64,000 bases of DNA from Brevirhabdus sp. (GCA_024637315.1 JAGXFH010000086.1:33567-97566); one strand, 5' to 3'. Positions 25,425-34,468 are shown, numbered from the stretch's first letter. The notes: a model not told the origin generated them from the letters alone. Program-made: numbers and translations.

Positions 25425-25681
25425 AACCCGGTTCCCGGAGTGATTCCAGTCAGAGCGCGATTGTTCGCATGCAAGGGCCTCGAGTCAACGCCCAACCCCA
25501 GCATCTGGATCACCTCGGCCAGTTATCCACAACATATCGCGGCCGCGCCTCAGGTTCATGCCCAACCGACGCGACGACTGGGATCGAGAGACCCGGACAG
25601 TTGCGCAGCGGACGAAGCGGTTGTCGCCCGCTGCTGCCTTCGGCATCGGGTGCGCGGCATGAACCGCGCACCAGCAAAGTT

Positions 25682-26263
25682 TCACCCCTGATTATGCTCG
25701 CAGGTCACCATCGGGTTGAATGGCATCAGGTCGCCAGAGGGATTCTCGCGGAACAGCCAGACGTGCTGGTCGAAGTGCGGCATAAAGCCATGCGCCTCGT
25801 CCCCGGGCGTATTGGGATCGTCCATCATATGCTCCCATGCACGCCCGTTCATCATCGGGGGACCGTCGTGACCCTTAGACATCCACGCTGCTTCAAACAC
25901 GAGGTTCTCGATTCCGACCAGCTCTAGCGAACCATCAGCCTGCGGCTCGTAAAGCAAGATCGCAGGCGCCATGAAGTCGGTGTGTGTGCCGGCTCCGTCG
26001 ACGCGGTCGCCTGGAGGCGAAAGCATCAAGAGGTCGGGCCGAAGGTAGTGGATACCCATGCTGCCCCATTCTGGGGGCAAGCCCTCGTGTTCGGCACTGA
26101 TGCAGTGCCCCGACGGGTCCGGCATGTACCCGTCAGCGAGCGCCACCTCGACATTCCTGTACTTCTCCGCTGCGGCCCGCATCGCACCGAAGTCAAACTC
26201 ATCTGCGAACACAGGACCAGTGCATGCGATCGCTCCAGCAATAACGTAAATTGACTTTCTCAT
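25682..26263 (-). CDS. secreted protein of an uncharacterised GIHY-motif family
   Basis: 193 aa from ATG 26263. Signal peptide MRKSIYVIAGAIACTGPVFA. The mature part contains GYMPDPSGHCIS, GSMGIHYLRPDLLMLSPP, ILLYEPQADGSLELVGIENL and C-terminal HFDQHVWLFRENPSGDLMPF ending in PMVTCEHNQG. The combination GMGIHY(V/L)NP ... LLYE ... HxWLWxxNPxGxFxPxNPxVxC is one I recognise from many uncharacterised secreted bacterial proteins; histidines suggest metal binding. Composition is somewhat less GC-rich than the neighbours, so recent acquisition is possible. It is separated from smc by 257 bp that hold no evident gene. Confidence 0.75.
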   Translation of the reverse strand: MRKSIYVIAGAIACTGPVFADEFDFGAMRAAAEKYRNVEVALADGYMPDPSGHCISAEHEGLPPEWGSMGIHYLRPDLLMLSPPGDRVDGAGTHTDFMAPAILLYEPQADGSLELVGIENLVFEAAWMSKGHDGPPMMNGRAWEHMMDDPNTPGDEAHGFMPHFDQHVWLFRENPSGDLMPFNPMVTCEHNQG

Positions 26264-26684
26264 TTTGAACCCCCCAGTTCCGAAGGTCCTTCCCGGGACC
26301 ATTCTGGCTGGAGAATACCACATTCCAGGGAACGGTGCGGGGGAATTCTTGCGCCGGTCGGATTTCTGCCGATGCTGTTGAAAAGATCGAAGAACGCTCA
26401 GCCTCGTCCGACTCTCTGGAACATCCGAGTTGGGCGAATCCGGCCCATCAACAGTCGTCTGTCCGCAGGGTCGTTGCTGGAACACATGCCCGCCGAACGG
26501 CCAGATCTGCCCGGGAACGGCCGGGCTATTCTTCAAACCGTCAACATTGGCGACAAACCCCACCAACGGGATATGCCGACACCTTGACGAATTGACCGAC
26601 GCGCCTCTGCCCTGCGCCGCAATCCAGCCGCCGCGTGTCGCAATCAACCTTGACCCGGCGCATCCATTCCTGCCAAATGGCCCG
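26264..26684. other. intergenic region without recognised gene
   Basis: About 420 bp between the GIHY-type gene and the riboswitch. Short open frames on both strands have no recognisable domain, poor start contexts and no consistent codon bias. The region should hold promoters for the flanking divergent units. No repeat, tRNA or mobile-element remnant seen. Confidence 0.5.
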
Positions 26685-26875
26685 GCATGGTTCCCCGCAA
26701 ACATGCCAAGCATGGGGGAACATATGGGAATGTGGTGAGGGAGACCCAATCCGGGGCCCAAAGCCGCAGCCGCCCCCGCGACTGTAAGCGGTGAGTGTGT
26801 CGTCAATCAGCCACTGGGCAACCGGGAAGGCGGCGCCACGCGATGACCCGCAAGCCAGGAGACCAGCCATGCGCC
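26685..26875 (+). promoter_or_regulatory. cobalamin (B12) riboswitch
   Basis: The conserved core is visible in order: GGGAATGTGGTGAGGG (26727 on), GACCCAATCCGGGGCC, GCAGCCGCCCCCGCGACTGT (B12-box 5' part, 26765-26784), GCCACTGGGCAACCGGGAAG (26810 on), then GATGACCCGCAAGCCAGGAG followed by ACC (26842-26864). A GGCATGG...CCATGC closing stem frames it. It lies 46 bp upstream of cbtB, so the cobalt-uptake and CobW operon should be shut down by adenosylcobalamin. Boundaries are approximate. Confidence 0.93.
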
Positions 26876-26921
26876 GGACCTTGACCCTCCCGTCGGGTGT
26901 GACGGGTAAAGGAGAATGAAC

Positions 26922-27086
26922 ATGACGACCAAGACCCTGACACGTGTTGACACCAGCCTCGCCTCGATCGCGCTTGCCGCGCTGACGGGGGTGATGCTGC
27001 TCATGATTGCCGGTTTCGCGCAAGCCTCGGTGCTGCATGACGGTGCGCACGACACTCGCCACGCCATCGCCTTTCCCTGCCACTGA
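26922..27086 (+). CDS. cbtB: cobalt transporter subunit CbtB
   Basis: 54 aa from ATG 26922, preceded by AAAGGAG. CbtB proteins are single-helix membrane proteins paired with CbtA in B12-riboswitch operons. Here one helix (LASIALAALTGVMLLMIAGF) is followed by the histidine-containing C-terminus VLHDGAHDTRHAIAFPCH, the family's presumed metal-binding tail. Starts 46 bp after the riboswitch core and ends 4 bp before cbtA. Confidence 0.9.
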   Translation: MTTKTLTRVDTSLASIALAALTGVMLLMIAGFAQASVLHDGAHDTRHAIAFPCH

Positions 27087-27090
27087 GCCA

Positions 27091-27783
27091 ATGACCAGAC
27101 ATCTGCTGACCAGCGCGTTGCTCGCTGGCCTGGCAGCAGGGCTGATTGCGGCCCTGCTCCAGTTCTGGCTTGTGACCCCGCTTCTGCTGGAAGGTGAGCT
27201 TTACGAATCCGGCATCCGCAGCCATTTCGCCGCCAGCCTCGACGCTCCGGTCCAAAGCCCTGCCGGCGCCGCCGAGGGGCTGACGCAAGACCTGTCGCGC
27301 CACATCATGACCGCCGGGTTCAACCTTGTGGCCTATACTGCTTTCGCCCTTATCTTGCTGGCCGCGATGACTTTCGCGGAACGCTTCGGCCATCCTCTCG
27401 GCGCCCGCTCCGGCATCGTCTGGGGTGTTTGCGGCTTCTTCGCCCTGCACCTTGCCCCCGCTGTCGGACTGCCCCCCGAGCTGCCCGGCACCATCGCGGC
27501 AGAGGTCGAGCTGCGACAGGTCTGGTGGCTTGCCACCGCTGCCGCAACCGCGCTTGGCCTTGGCCTGATCGCCTTCGGCGCGGGTCTCTTGCCCGCCATA
27601 GGCATCGCCGCACTGGCGCTGCCGCATCTCATCGGCGCGCCGCATCTCGACACCTATTTCGGCATCGCACCCCCCGAACTCGCCGCTGAATTCGTCGCCC
27701 GCAGCCTTGGCGTCGCGGCCGCCAGCTGGGTTGTCCTCGGCTGGCTCACGGCCTATTTCTTCACCCGAAAAACCGAAAGCTGA
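27091..27783 (+). CDS. cbtA: cobalt transporter subunit CbtA
   Basis: 230 aa from ATG 27091. Five predicted membrane helices with family motifs: MTRHLLTSALLAGLAAGLIA, QFWLVTPLLLEGELYE and GVCGFFALHLAPAVGLPPEL, then HLIGAPHLDTYFGIAPPELA. CbtA is a predicted cobalt permease found with CbtB under B12 riboswitch control. Histidines in helices or loops (HLAP, HLIGAPHLD) are candidate cobalt ligands. Gap to cobW is 3 bp. Confidence 0.92.
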   Translation: MTRHLLTSALLAGLAAGLIAALLQFWLVTPLLLEGELYESGIRSHFAASLDAPVQSPAGAAEGLTQDLSRHIMTAGFNLVAYTAFALILLAAMTFAERFGHPLGARSGIVWGVCGFFALHLAPAVGLPPELPGTIAAEVELRQVWWLATAAATALGLGLIAFGAGLLPAIGIAALALPHLIGAPHLDTYFGIAPPELAAEFVARSLGVAAASWVVLGWLTAYFFTRKTES

Positions 27784-27786
27784 TCC

Positions 27787-28848
27787 ATGGCACAAAAGAT
27801 CCCCGCAAGCGTCATCACCGGCTTTCTGGGCAGCGGCAAGACCACGCTGATCCGAGACATGCTTGCCAATGCGAACGGCAAGCGGATTGCCCTGATCATC
27901 AATGAATTCGGTGATTTGGGGGTGGATGGCGACATCCTCAAGGGTTGCGGCGACGCGACCTGCTCCGAGGATGACATCATGGAGCTGTCGAACGGCTGCA
28001 TCTGCTGCACCGTGGCCGAGGACTTCATCCCGACGATGCAGAAACTGCTGGCCCGCGACATCAAGCCCGACCATATCGTGATCGAAACGTCGGGGCTCGC
28101 GCTGCCGCAGCCCTTGGTTCGCGCGTTCAACTGGCCCGAGATCTCTACACAAGTCACCGTCGACAGCGTCATCACGGTCGTCGACGGCAAGGCCGTGACC
28201 GAGGGCCGCTTTGCCCATGACGTCGCCGCCGTCGATGCACAGCGCAGTCTCGACGACAACCTCGACCACGAAACCCCGCTGTCGGAGCTTTTCGAGGACC
28301 AGATTGCCTGCGCCGACATGATCGTCGTAAACAAGACCGACCTTCTGTCCGGCGCCGAGGCCGAGGCCCTGGTGGCGCGTCTGCGCGGCGACAGCCGCGC
28401 AGGTGTGCACGTGATCAAGGCCACGATGGGCGCGCTGCCGATTGATGTGCTGCTGGGTCAGGGCGTCGGCGCCGAACACGATCTCGATGCCCGTCACGAA
28501 GTGCACCATCACCACCACGACGACGACGGCGACGAGGATGATCACCACCACGAGCACGGCCATGACGAGTTCGAGAGTTTCGTTGTGACACGCCCCGAAA
28601 TCACCGACCCGGCCGCCTTCGCGATTCAGCTTGCCGATACGATCCGCAGGCACGACATCCTGCGTCTCAAGGGGTTCGCCGCCGTCGCCGGAAAACCGAT
28701 GCGCCTGACCCTGCAAGCGGTCGGGCCGCGCGTCGACTGCTATTTCGACCGGCCGCTCATCGCGGGTGAGCGCCGCGAAACCCGCCTCGTCGTGATTGGC
28801 GAAGCGGGACTGGACCGGGCCGCGATCGAGGCGGCGCTGGCGGCATGA
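27787..28848 (+). CDS. cobW: CobW-family GTP-dependent metallochaperone
   Basis: 353 aa. G3E GTPase with Walker A ITGFLGSGKTTLIRDML (residues ~10-26), the CxCC metal motif ELSNGCICCTVAEDF, VNKTDLLSG for guanine recognition, and a C-terminal CobW_C domain. A histidine/aspartate-rich insert (VHHHHHDDDGDEDDHHHEHG, ~residues 238-257) separates the domains, as in metallochaperones that hold Co or Zn. Probably delivers cobalt for CobN-type chelation. Lies between cbtA (3 bp) and the GNAT gene (4-bp overlap) within the riboswitch operon. Confidence 0.94.
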   Translation: MAQKIPASVITGFLGSGKTTLIRDMLANANGKRIALIINEFGDLGVDGDILKGCGDATCSEDDIMELSNGCICCTVAEDFIPTMQKLLARDIKPDHIVIETSGLALPQPLVRAFNWPEISTQVTVDSVITVVDGKAVTEGRFAHDVAAVDAQRSLDDNLDHETPLSELFEDQIACADMIVVNKTDLLSGAEAEALVARLRGDSRAGVHVIKATMGALPIDVLLGQGVGAEHDLDARHEVHHHHHDDDGDEDDHHHEHGHDEFESFVVTRPEITDPAAFAIQLADTIRRHDILRLKGFAAVAGKPMRLTLQAVGPRVDCYFDRPLIAGERRETRLVVIGEAGLDRAAIEAALAA

Positions 28849-29294
28849 TCTCCGTCGCACCCGGAGATCCCCGCAGCCCCGAGGGCCGCGCCTTGCTTGC
28901 AGCCAGCCACGCGCTGCAGCAATCGCTCTACCCGCCGGAACATATCTTCGCCTTGTCCATTGATGATCTCTGCGCAGCCGAGATCGCGTTTTTCATCGCG
29001 CGGCGGGGCGACACGGCCACCGGCTGCGCCGCGCTCGCGAACAAACGGGACTACGGCGAGGTCAAGTCGATGTTCGTCGACCCTGCCGCCCGTGGCTCGG
29101 GCGCCGGTGCGGCTCTGATGCATCAACTCGAAGTCCATGCGCGCCGCCTGGGCTTGCCGATCATGCGCCTGGAAACCGGCGATGACCTGCATGCCGCCCA
29201 ACGCCTCTACCAACGCTACGGCTTCAGTGTTTGCGGCCCCTATGGTGACTATTCCGAGGGTCCGCATTCGGTCTTCATGGAAAAACGGCTGTGA
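28845..29294 (+). CDS. GNAT-family N-acetyltransferase
   Basis: 149 aa, overlapping cobW by 4 bp (ATGA). GNAT signatures: VKSMFVDPAARGSGAGAALM is the acetyl-CoA-binding motif A, LPIMRLETGDDLHAAQRLYQ motif B, and YGFSVCGPYGDYSEGPHSVF completes the fold. The acceptor is unknown. Its tight coupling to cobW places it under the B12 riboswitch, which is not expected for a general acetyltransferase. Confidence 0.88.
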   Translation: MISVAPGDPRSPEGRALLAASHALQQSLYPPEHIFALSIDDLCAAEIAFFIARRGDTATGCAALANKRDYGEVKSMFVDPAARGSGAGAALMHQLEVHARRLGLPIMRLETGDDLHAAQRLYQRYGFSVCGPYGDYSEGPHSVFMEKRL

Positions 29295-29305
29295 TGCGCC
29301 GGACG

Positions 29306-29473
29306 CTAGGACTTGCCCGGCTTCTTGTCATCCTCCGGTTTCGCCGGGTCGGCCTTGTCGGCTGGCCGGGTCTTGCCGCCAAAGGGGTTGTTGCGCCCCC
29401 CCGGCGCGTTGTCGTCGCGGAACTTCGGCCGGTTCTTTCCCGGCTTGCCGCCACCCGATTTCTTGTAATCCAT
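29306..29473 (-). CDS. 55-aa basic Gly/Lys/Pro-rich small protein
   Basis: From ATG 29473 (AAGGA upstream): MDYKKSGGGKPGKNRPKFRD, continuing DDNAPGGRNNPFGGKTRPAD and ending KKPGKS. No hydrophobic core, probably disordered. Lies between GNAT and cobN on the opposite strand, 77 bp divergent from cobN. The good RBS and compositional match suggest a real gene; function unknown. Confidence 0.55.
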   Translation of the reverse strand: MDYKKSGGGKPGKNRPKFRDDNAPGGRNNPFGGKTRPADKADPAKPEDDKKPGKS

Positions 29474-29550
29474 GATCCTTGCGCCTTTCGTGGAAGCCAC
29501 GGCCACGCCCTAGCCCGAAACCCCATCCCCGCACAAGGCGCGCCCTGCTG

Positions 29551-32500
29551 ATGCATCTTCTTGCCGCCACACCCGGCGCCATCGACGATGGCACCGAGCC
29601 GGTTGATCTTGGCCAGAGTCCGGCGGATGTGGTCTTCCTGTCTGCCGCCGATACCGAGATTGCCGCACTCAGCGAGGCGCGGGCCGAGATGGCTGATCCG
29701 CCCACCCTCCGCCTTGCCAGCATCATGCACCTGCGTCACCCGATGTCGGTCGATCTGCATATCGAACATTGCGCCGCGAGATCCCGTCTGGTGATCGCGC
29801 GCGTGCTGGGCGGCGCCGGTTATTGGAGATACGGCCTCGAACAATACGCCGCACACCTCCATGCCGCTCGCATCCCGTTCGCTGCCCTGCCCGGCGATGA
29901 CAAACCCGATGCCGAGCTTCGCCAGCTCTCAACCATACCGGAAGACGACTATGACGCGCTCTGGGCCTACTTGGTCGAGGGCGGCCCCGAAAACGCAACC
30001 GGCTTTCTGCGCCACGCCAAAGCCATGCTGGACGGCACCGACCGGCCCGCCCCGGCCAGGCCGCTCTTGCGCGCCGGTCTCTACTGGCCGGGGGCCGGCA
30101 TCAGCGATCTGGAAACTCTGTGCGGGCAATGGACCGATGGCGCCCCGATCGTGCCGCTGGTCTTTTACCGCGCACTGGTGCAGGGCGCCGGTCTGAACCC
30201 GATCAACCGCCTGACCCGCGCGCTGCTGCGCCAAGGCCTCAATCCGATGCCGGTCTTCGTCGCATCGCTGAAAGACCCGGTCTCGGTGGCCACGCTCGAC
30301 CACCTTTTCACAGAGCACCCGCCGCAGGTCATCCTGAACTGCACCAGCTTTGCCGTCGGCTCACCTCATGACGGCGATACCGGTCCCGCGAACCCGTTGG
30401 CAGCCCCTTCTGCCAACAACGCCCCGGTCTTTCAGACCGTCCTCGCCGCATCGACCGAAGAGACTTGGGCGACCGGCCTGACCGGCCTGTCGGCGCGGGA
30501 TATTGCGATGAACGTTGCGCTGCCAGAGGTTGACGGCCGTATCCTTTCGCGCGCGATCTCTTTCAAGGGCGAAGCCTTCTACGACGACGCCACCGAATGC
30601 CCCATCGCCGCCTACCGCGCACGAGGCGATCGGGTCGATTTCGTCGCCAGCCTCGCCGCCAACTGGGCGCGGCTTCGCGCCACCCCGGCCGGCAACCGCA
30701 AGGTCGCCCTGATCCTCGCGAACTACCCCAACAAGGACGGGCGGCTTGCGAACGGCGTCGGCCTCGACACCCCCGCGGCCACGATCCTCGCGCTGAACCT
30801 GCTGGCCGAAGCGGGCTACCAGGTCAATGATCCGCCCGCCGATGCGGACGCGCTGATGCGGCAGGTCATGGCCGGACCGACCAACTGGCTGACCGACCGC
30901 GCCAGTCGCGAGGGCGGCGTCACCCTGCCGCGTGACATCTATCTCGACCACTACGGACAGTTGCCCTACGACATCCGCAGGCAAATCGAAGACCGCTGGG
31001 GCAAACCCGAAGACGATCCATTCTTCTGTCCGGATGAATCCGCGCCCCAGGCAGCCGCCGCCGGCGGCTTCAAGCTGTCGATCCTGCAATTCGGGCATGT
31101 GGTTGTCGGCCTGCAACCTGCCCGCGGCTACAATATCGACCCGACCGAGACCTATCACGCGCCGGACCTCGTGCCGCCGCACAACTATCTGGCTTTCTAT
31201 ATCTGGCTGCGCCACGTCCACGGCGCCCATGCAATCGTCCATATGGGAAAGCACGGCAATCTGGAATGGCTGCCGGGCAAGGCGCTGGCCATGTCCGAGT
31301 CCTGCCTGCCAGAGGCGGTGCTGGGCCCGACGCCGCATATCTACCCGTTCATCGTCAACGATCCCGGAGAAGGCACGCAGGCCAAGCGGCGCGCGCAGGC
31401 GGTGATCATCGACCACCTGACGCCGCCGCTGACCCGCGCCAAAAGCTACGGTCCGCTGCGTGATCTCGAAGCCCTCATCGACGAGTATTACGAGGCCGCC
31501 GGCATTGATCCCCGCCGCATCGCCCATCTCAGAAGAGAGATCCTGTCGCTGACGTCGACAACCGGCCTTGACGCCGATGTCGGCATGACCGGCGCGGACG
31601 AGGAAACCGACCTGGCGAAACTCGACGCCTATCTGTGCGAGTTGAAGGAAGCACAGATCCGCGACGGCCTGCACATCTTCGGCCAATCGCCGACTGGCCG
31701 CCTGGAACATGATCTTGTGCAGGCGCTGGTGCGAATCCCGCGCGGCGATGGCAAGGGCGGCAATGCCTCGCTGATCCGTGCGCTTGCCGCCGATCTGAAG
31801 CTCGACCTCGATCCGCTCGATTGCGACATGGCGGCACCCTGGACCGGACCGCACCCGAAAGCGCTGAAAGCCACCGGTTCCGATCCCTGGCGAAGCCATG
31901 GCGACACGGTCGAGCGCCTCGAGGTACTTGCGGGCTGCCTGATCGCGAGCGCTGAGCCCGACCCGCAGTGGAACGCCACCCGCGCGGTGATCGAGGAAAT
32001 CCATGCCGTGGTGTTGCCCGCCGTCCGCGCCTGCGGGCCCGAGGAAGGCAATGGCCTTCTGACCGCGCTTGACGGTCGCTTCGTCGCACCGGCGCCATCC
32101 GGGGCGCCGACACGGGGGCGACTCGACGTGCTGCCGACGGGGCGCAACTTCTATTCGGTCGACAGCCGCGCAGTGCCGACGCCGACCGCATGGTCGCTGG
32201 GATGGAAATCGGCGAACCTGCTGATCGAGAAACACCTGCAGACCCATGGCGACTGGCCGCGCGCGATGCTGCTGACGGCATGGGGCACGGCCAACATGCG
32301 CACCGGCGGCGACGACATCGCCCAATGCCTGGCGCTGATGGGCGTCAAGCCGCAATGGGATACCGCCAACCGCCGGGTCACCGGCTTCGAGATCATTCCG
32401 CAGACCGCGCTTGGCCGTCCGCGGGTGGACGTGACGCTGCGCATCTCGGGCTTCTTCCGCGACGCCTTCCCACAGCAGATCGCCCTGATCGACAGTGCCG

Positions 32501-33282
32501 CTCGGGCCGTCATGGCGCTGGACGAACCGGCCGATATGAACCCCGCAGCAGGCCGCGCAAGGATCGAGGGGCCCGAGGGGCAGTACCGGGTTTTCGGCTC
32601 GAAACCGGGGGCATACGGTGCCGGTTTGCAGGCGATGATCGACGAACGGCTCTGGGCGGACAAGGCGGATCTTGCAAAGGCCTACCTCGAATGGGGCAGC
32701 TATGCCTATGGCAAGAATGCCGAGGGCCGCCGGGCGCGGCAAGCCTTAGAGACTCGGCTGACGCAGACCGAGGCCATCGTGCAGAACCAGGACAACCGCG
32801 AACACGACCTTCTGGACAGCGACGACTACTACCAGTTCGAAGGCGGCGCGGCGGCGGCGGTCAGCACACTTCAGGGGCAGGACCGGCCGATCTATCACAA
32901 CGATCATTCCCGTCCTGAACGCCCGGTGATCCGGACGCTGGAGGATGAAATCGGCCGGGTTGTCCGATCCCGTGTGGTCAATCCGAAATGGATCGAAGGC
33001 GTCAAGCGCCACGGCTACAAGGGCGCTTTCGAGATCGCCGCGACAGTCGATTACATGTTCGCCTTCGCCGCCACGACAGGGGCGGTCAAGGGGCATCACT
33101 TCGATCTGGTCCATGCGGCGTTCCTGGAGGACGCAGAGACGCGCGACTTCATCGCCGAGCATAATCCGCCGGCCCTGCGCGAGATCGCCGAGCGGCTGTC
33201 CGAGGCGATCGACCGGGGGCTGTGGCAGCCGAAATCGAACTCTGCGCGGGGGTTGATCGACAGCTTGCGGGGCGGCAACTGA
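29551..33282 (+). CDS. cobN: aerobic cobaltochelatase large subunit
   Basis: 1243 aa from ATG 29551. CobN is the large subunit of the ATP-dependent CobNST complex that inserts Co2+ into hydrogenobyrinic acid a,c-diamide. Family motifs include the IVHMGKHGNLEWLPGKALAM segment (~residues 563-582), YPFIVNDPGEGTQAKRRAQA, and C-terminal GRVVRSRVVNPKWIEGVKRH. Length is normal. CobS and CobT are not in this window. It may be reached by transcription from the upstream riboswitch operon across the 256-bp gap or have its own promoter. Confidence 0.97.
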   Translation: MHLLAATPGAIDDGTEPVDLGQSPADVVFLSAADTEIAALSEARAEMADPPTLRLASIMHLRHPMSVDLHIEHCAARSRLVIARVLGGAGYWRYGLEQYAAHLHAARIPFAALPGDDKPDAELRQLSTIPEDDYDALWAYLVEGGPENATGFLRHAKAMLDGTDRPAPARPLLRAGLYWPGAGISDLETLCGQWTDGAPIVPLVFYRALVQGAGLNPINRLTRALLRQGLNPMPVFVASLKDPVSVATLDHLFTEHPPQVILNCTSFAVGSPHDGDTGPANPLAAPSANNAPVFQTVLAASTEETWATGLTGLSARDIAMNVALPEVDGRILSRAISFKGEAFYDDATECPIAAYRARGDRVDFVASLAANWARLRATPAGNRKVALILANYPNKDGRLANGVGLDTPAATILALNLLAEAGYQVNDPPADADALMRQVMAGPTNWLTDRASREGGVTLPRDIYLDHYGQLPYDIRRQIEDRWGKPEDDPFFCPDESAPQAAAAGGFKLSILQFGHVVVGLQPARGYNIDPTETYHAPDLVPPHNYLAFYIWLRHVHGAHAIVHMGKHGNLEWLPGKALAMSESCLPEAVLGPTPHIYPFIVNDPGEGTQAKRRAQAVIIDHLTPPLTRAKSYGPLRDLEALIDEYYEAAGIDPRRIAHLRREILSLTSTTGLDADVGMTGADEETDLAKLDAYLCELKEAQIRDGLHIFGQSPTGRLEHDLVQALVRIPRGDGKGGNASLIRALAADLKLDLDPLDCDMAAPWTGPHPKALKATGSDPWRSHGDTVERLEVLAGCLIASAEPDPQWNATRAVIEEIHAVVLPAVRACGPEEGNGLLTALDGRFVAPAPSGAPTRGRLDVLPTGRNFYSVDSRAVPTPTAWSLGWKSANLLIEKHLQTHGDWPRAMLLTAWGTANMRTGGDDIAQCLALMGVKPQWDTANRRVTGFEIIPQTALGRPRVDVTLRISGFFRDAFPQQIALIDSAARAVMALDEPADMNPAAGRARIEGPEGQYRVFGSKPGAYGAGLQAMIDERLWADKADLAKAYLEWGSYAYGKNAEGRRARQALETRLTQTEAIVQNQDNREHDLLDSDDYYQFEGGAAAAVSTLQGQDRPIYHNDHSRPERPVIRTLEDEIGRVVRSRVVNPKWIEGVKRHGYKGAFEIAATVDYMFAFAATTGAVKGHHFDLVHAAFLEDAETRDFIAEHNPPALREIAERLSEAIDRGLWQPKSNSARGLIDSLRGGN

Positions 33283-33380
33283 GCCTGTTTCGCACGCGAA
33301 ACCGTGTCGGGCCAAGTGTCTGGTGTTGTTCGGAAAACCTGTCGGGCGACTCGGAAGAAAAACCTTTAACTTATTGACTA

Positions 33381-33395
33381 TTAACGATTAATTAA
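33381..33395. promoter_or_regulatory. TTAA-N7-TTAA match in an AT-rich convergent region
   Basis: TTAACGATTAATTAA fits the CtrA consensus exactly, but it lies between the 3' ends of cobN and the convergent lipoprotein gene in an AT-rich stretch (33360-33396). No gene start is adjacent, so chance or an end-of-transcript role is more likely than CtrA control. Confidence 0.2.
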
Positions 33396-33407
33396 TCCCG
33401 CGGCCGG

Positions 33408-33707
33408 TCATGGCAGGATGCAATCCACCTCTGCCGAGAGGATCGCCTGATCGCCTTTCAGGCTTCCCGCGATCACCAGGCATCCCGTCGCGTCGGCGAT
33501 GGCGCGTTCGGCCTTGGCCAAGACCAGCGACCTGCTGGGCAAGAGCTCCGGGCTGATCCGGTGCGCCTCGACCATGCCGGTGCCGCTGCGCATGTAGACG
33601 CGGAAGCTGCTGCCGGCCTCTGTCACGACCTCGGACGGCTGGCCCAGAAAGCCCGGACTGGCGCAGGCGGACAGGGTCAACAGCCAGAGGAAAGGGTGCA
33701 ATTTCAT
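33408..33707 (-). CDS. small lipoprotein of unknown function
   Basis: 99 aa from ATG 33707. The N-terminus MKLHPFLWLLTLSACASPGF has a lipobox (LSAC) that predicts lipidation at Cys 14. The rest is a compact domain with SSFRVYMRSGTGMVEAHRIS and two further Cys (ATGCLVIAG, AEVDCILP) that may pair. No named family recognised. It sits between cobN and cobO on the opposite strand, without obvious link to cobalamin. Confidence 0.72.
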   Translation of the reverse strand: MKLHPFLWLLTLSACASPGFLGQPSEVVTEAGSSFRVYMRSGTGMVEAHRISPELLPSRSLVLAKAERAIADATGCLVIAGSLKGDQAILSAEVDCILP

Positions 33708-33820
33708 CGGGCCATCCTGACGTCTCGTGGTTAACGAAGCGTGAACGATCGAGCGGCCCCGGCCCTTGCATTCGCCCACCTCCGGGACCACAGTCGCGGC
33801 CTGAAAGACTGGAGGCTTCA

Positions 33821-34429
33821 ATGTCCGAGGATACCGACCGGCACGCGATGAAGATGGCCAAGAAGAAGGCCGCGCGCGACAAGATCATGGCCACCAAGAC
33901 GGATCAGAAGGGTTTGATCATCGTCCATACCGGCAAGGGCAAGGGCAAGAGCAGCGCCGCCTTCGGGATGATCTTTCGCTGCATCGCGCATGGCATGCAA
34001 TGTGCCGTCGTGCAGTTCATCAAGGGCGGCATGTCGACCGGAGAGCGCGATCTGATCCTGTCGAAATTCAGCGATATCTGCGCCTTCCACACGATGGGCG
34101 AGGGCTTTACCTGGGAAACCCAGGACAAGAGCCGCGATATCGAGATGGCGACGGCGGCCTGGGAGAAAGCCAAGGACCTGATCCGCGATCCCGCCAACAA
34201 GATGGTGCTGCTTGACGAGATCAACATCGCGATCCGCTACGATTACCTGCCGGTCGCCGATGTGGTGGCGTTCCTCAAGGCCGAAAAACCCGAGATGACG
34301 CATGTCGTGCTGACCGGACGGAACGCGCATGATGATCTGGTCGAGATCGCCGATCTGGTGACCGAAATGGAGTTGGTCAAGCATCCATTCCGGTCGGGGG
34401 TCAAGGCGCAGATCGGGGTCGAGTACTGA
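33821..34429 (+). CDS. cobO: cob(I)yrinic acid a,c-diamide adenosyltransferase
   Basis: 202 aa. CobO/BtuR-type adenosyltransferase that transfers the adenosyl group of ATP to the reduced corrin cobalt. The P-loop IIVHTGKGKGKSSAAFGMI (~residues 33-51) is characteristic, followed by VVQFIKGGMSTGERDLI, FTWETQDKSRDIEMA, VLLDEINIAIRYDYL and VVLTGRNAHDDLVEIADLVT. The basic N-terminal extension (HAMKMAKKKAARDKIMATKT) is also usual in the family. Single-gene unit. Confidence 0.96.
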   Translation: MSEDTDRHAMKMAKKKAARDKIMATKTDQKGLIIVHTGKGKGKSSAAFGMIFRCIAHGMQCAVVQFIKGGMSTGERDLILSKFSDICAFHTMGEGFTWETQDKSRDIEMATAAWEKAKDLIRDPANKMVLLDEINIAIRYDYLPVADVVAFLKAEKPEMTHVVLTGRNAHDDLVEIADLVTEMELVKHPFRSGVKAQIGVEY

Positions 34430-34468
34430 CCGCCCGGATCCGGCGGCGCGCTTGCGGCACTGGCGGAT

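Noticed and set aside
25524..25532. Perfect DnaA box (TTATCCACA) upstream of smc
   Set aside because: Only one copy, with no AT-rich unwinding region or neighbouring dnaA/hemE genes; a 9-mer match is expected by chance in 64 kb.
30361..32742. 793-codon open frame on the minus strand
   Set aside because: Antisense of cobN; CobN family motifs run through the whole plus-strand frame. No domain in the antisense translation.
33381..33395. CtrA consensus match as a promoter element
   Set aside because: It lies between convergent 3' ends in an AT-rich stretch; no gene start is near enough.
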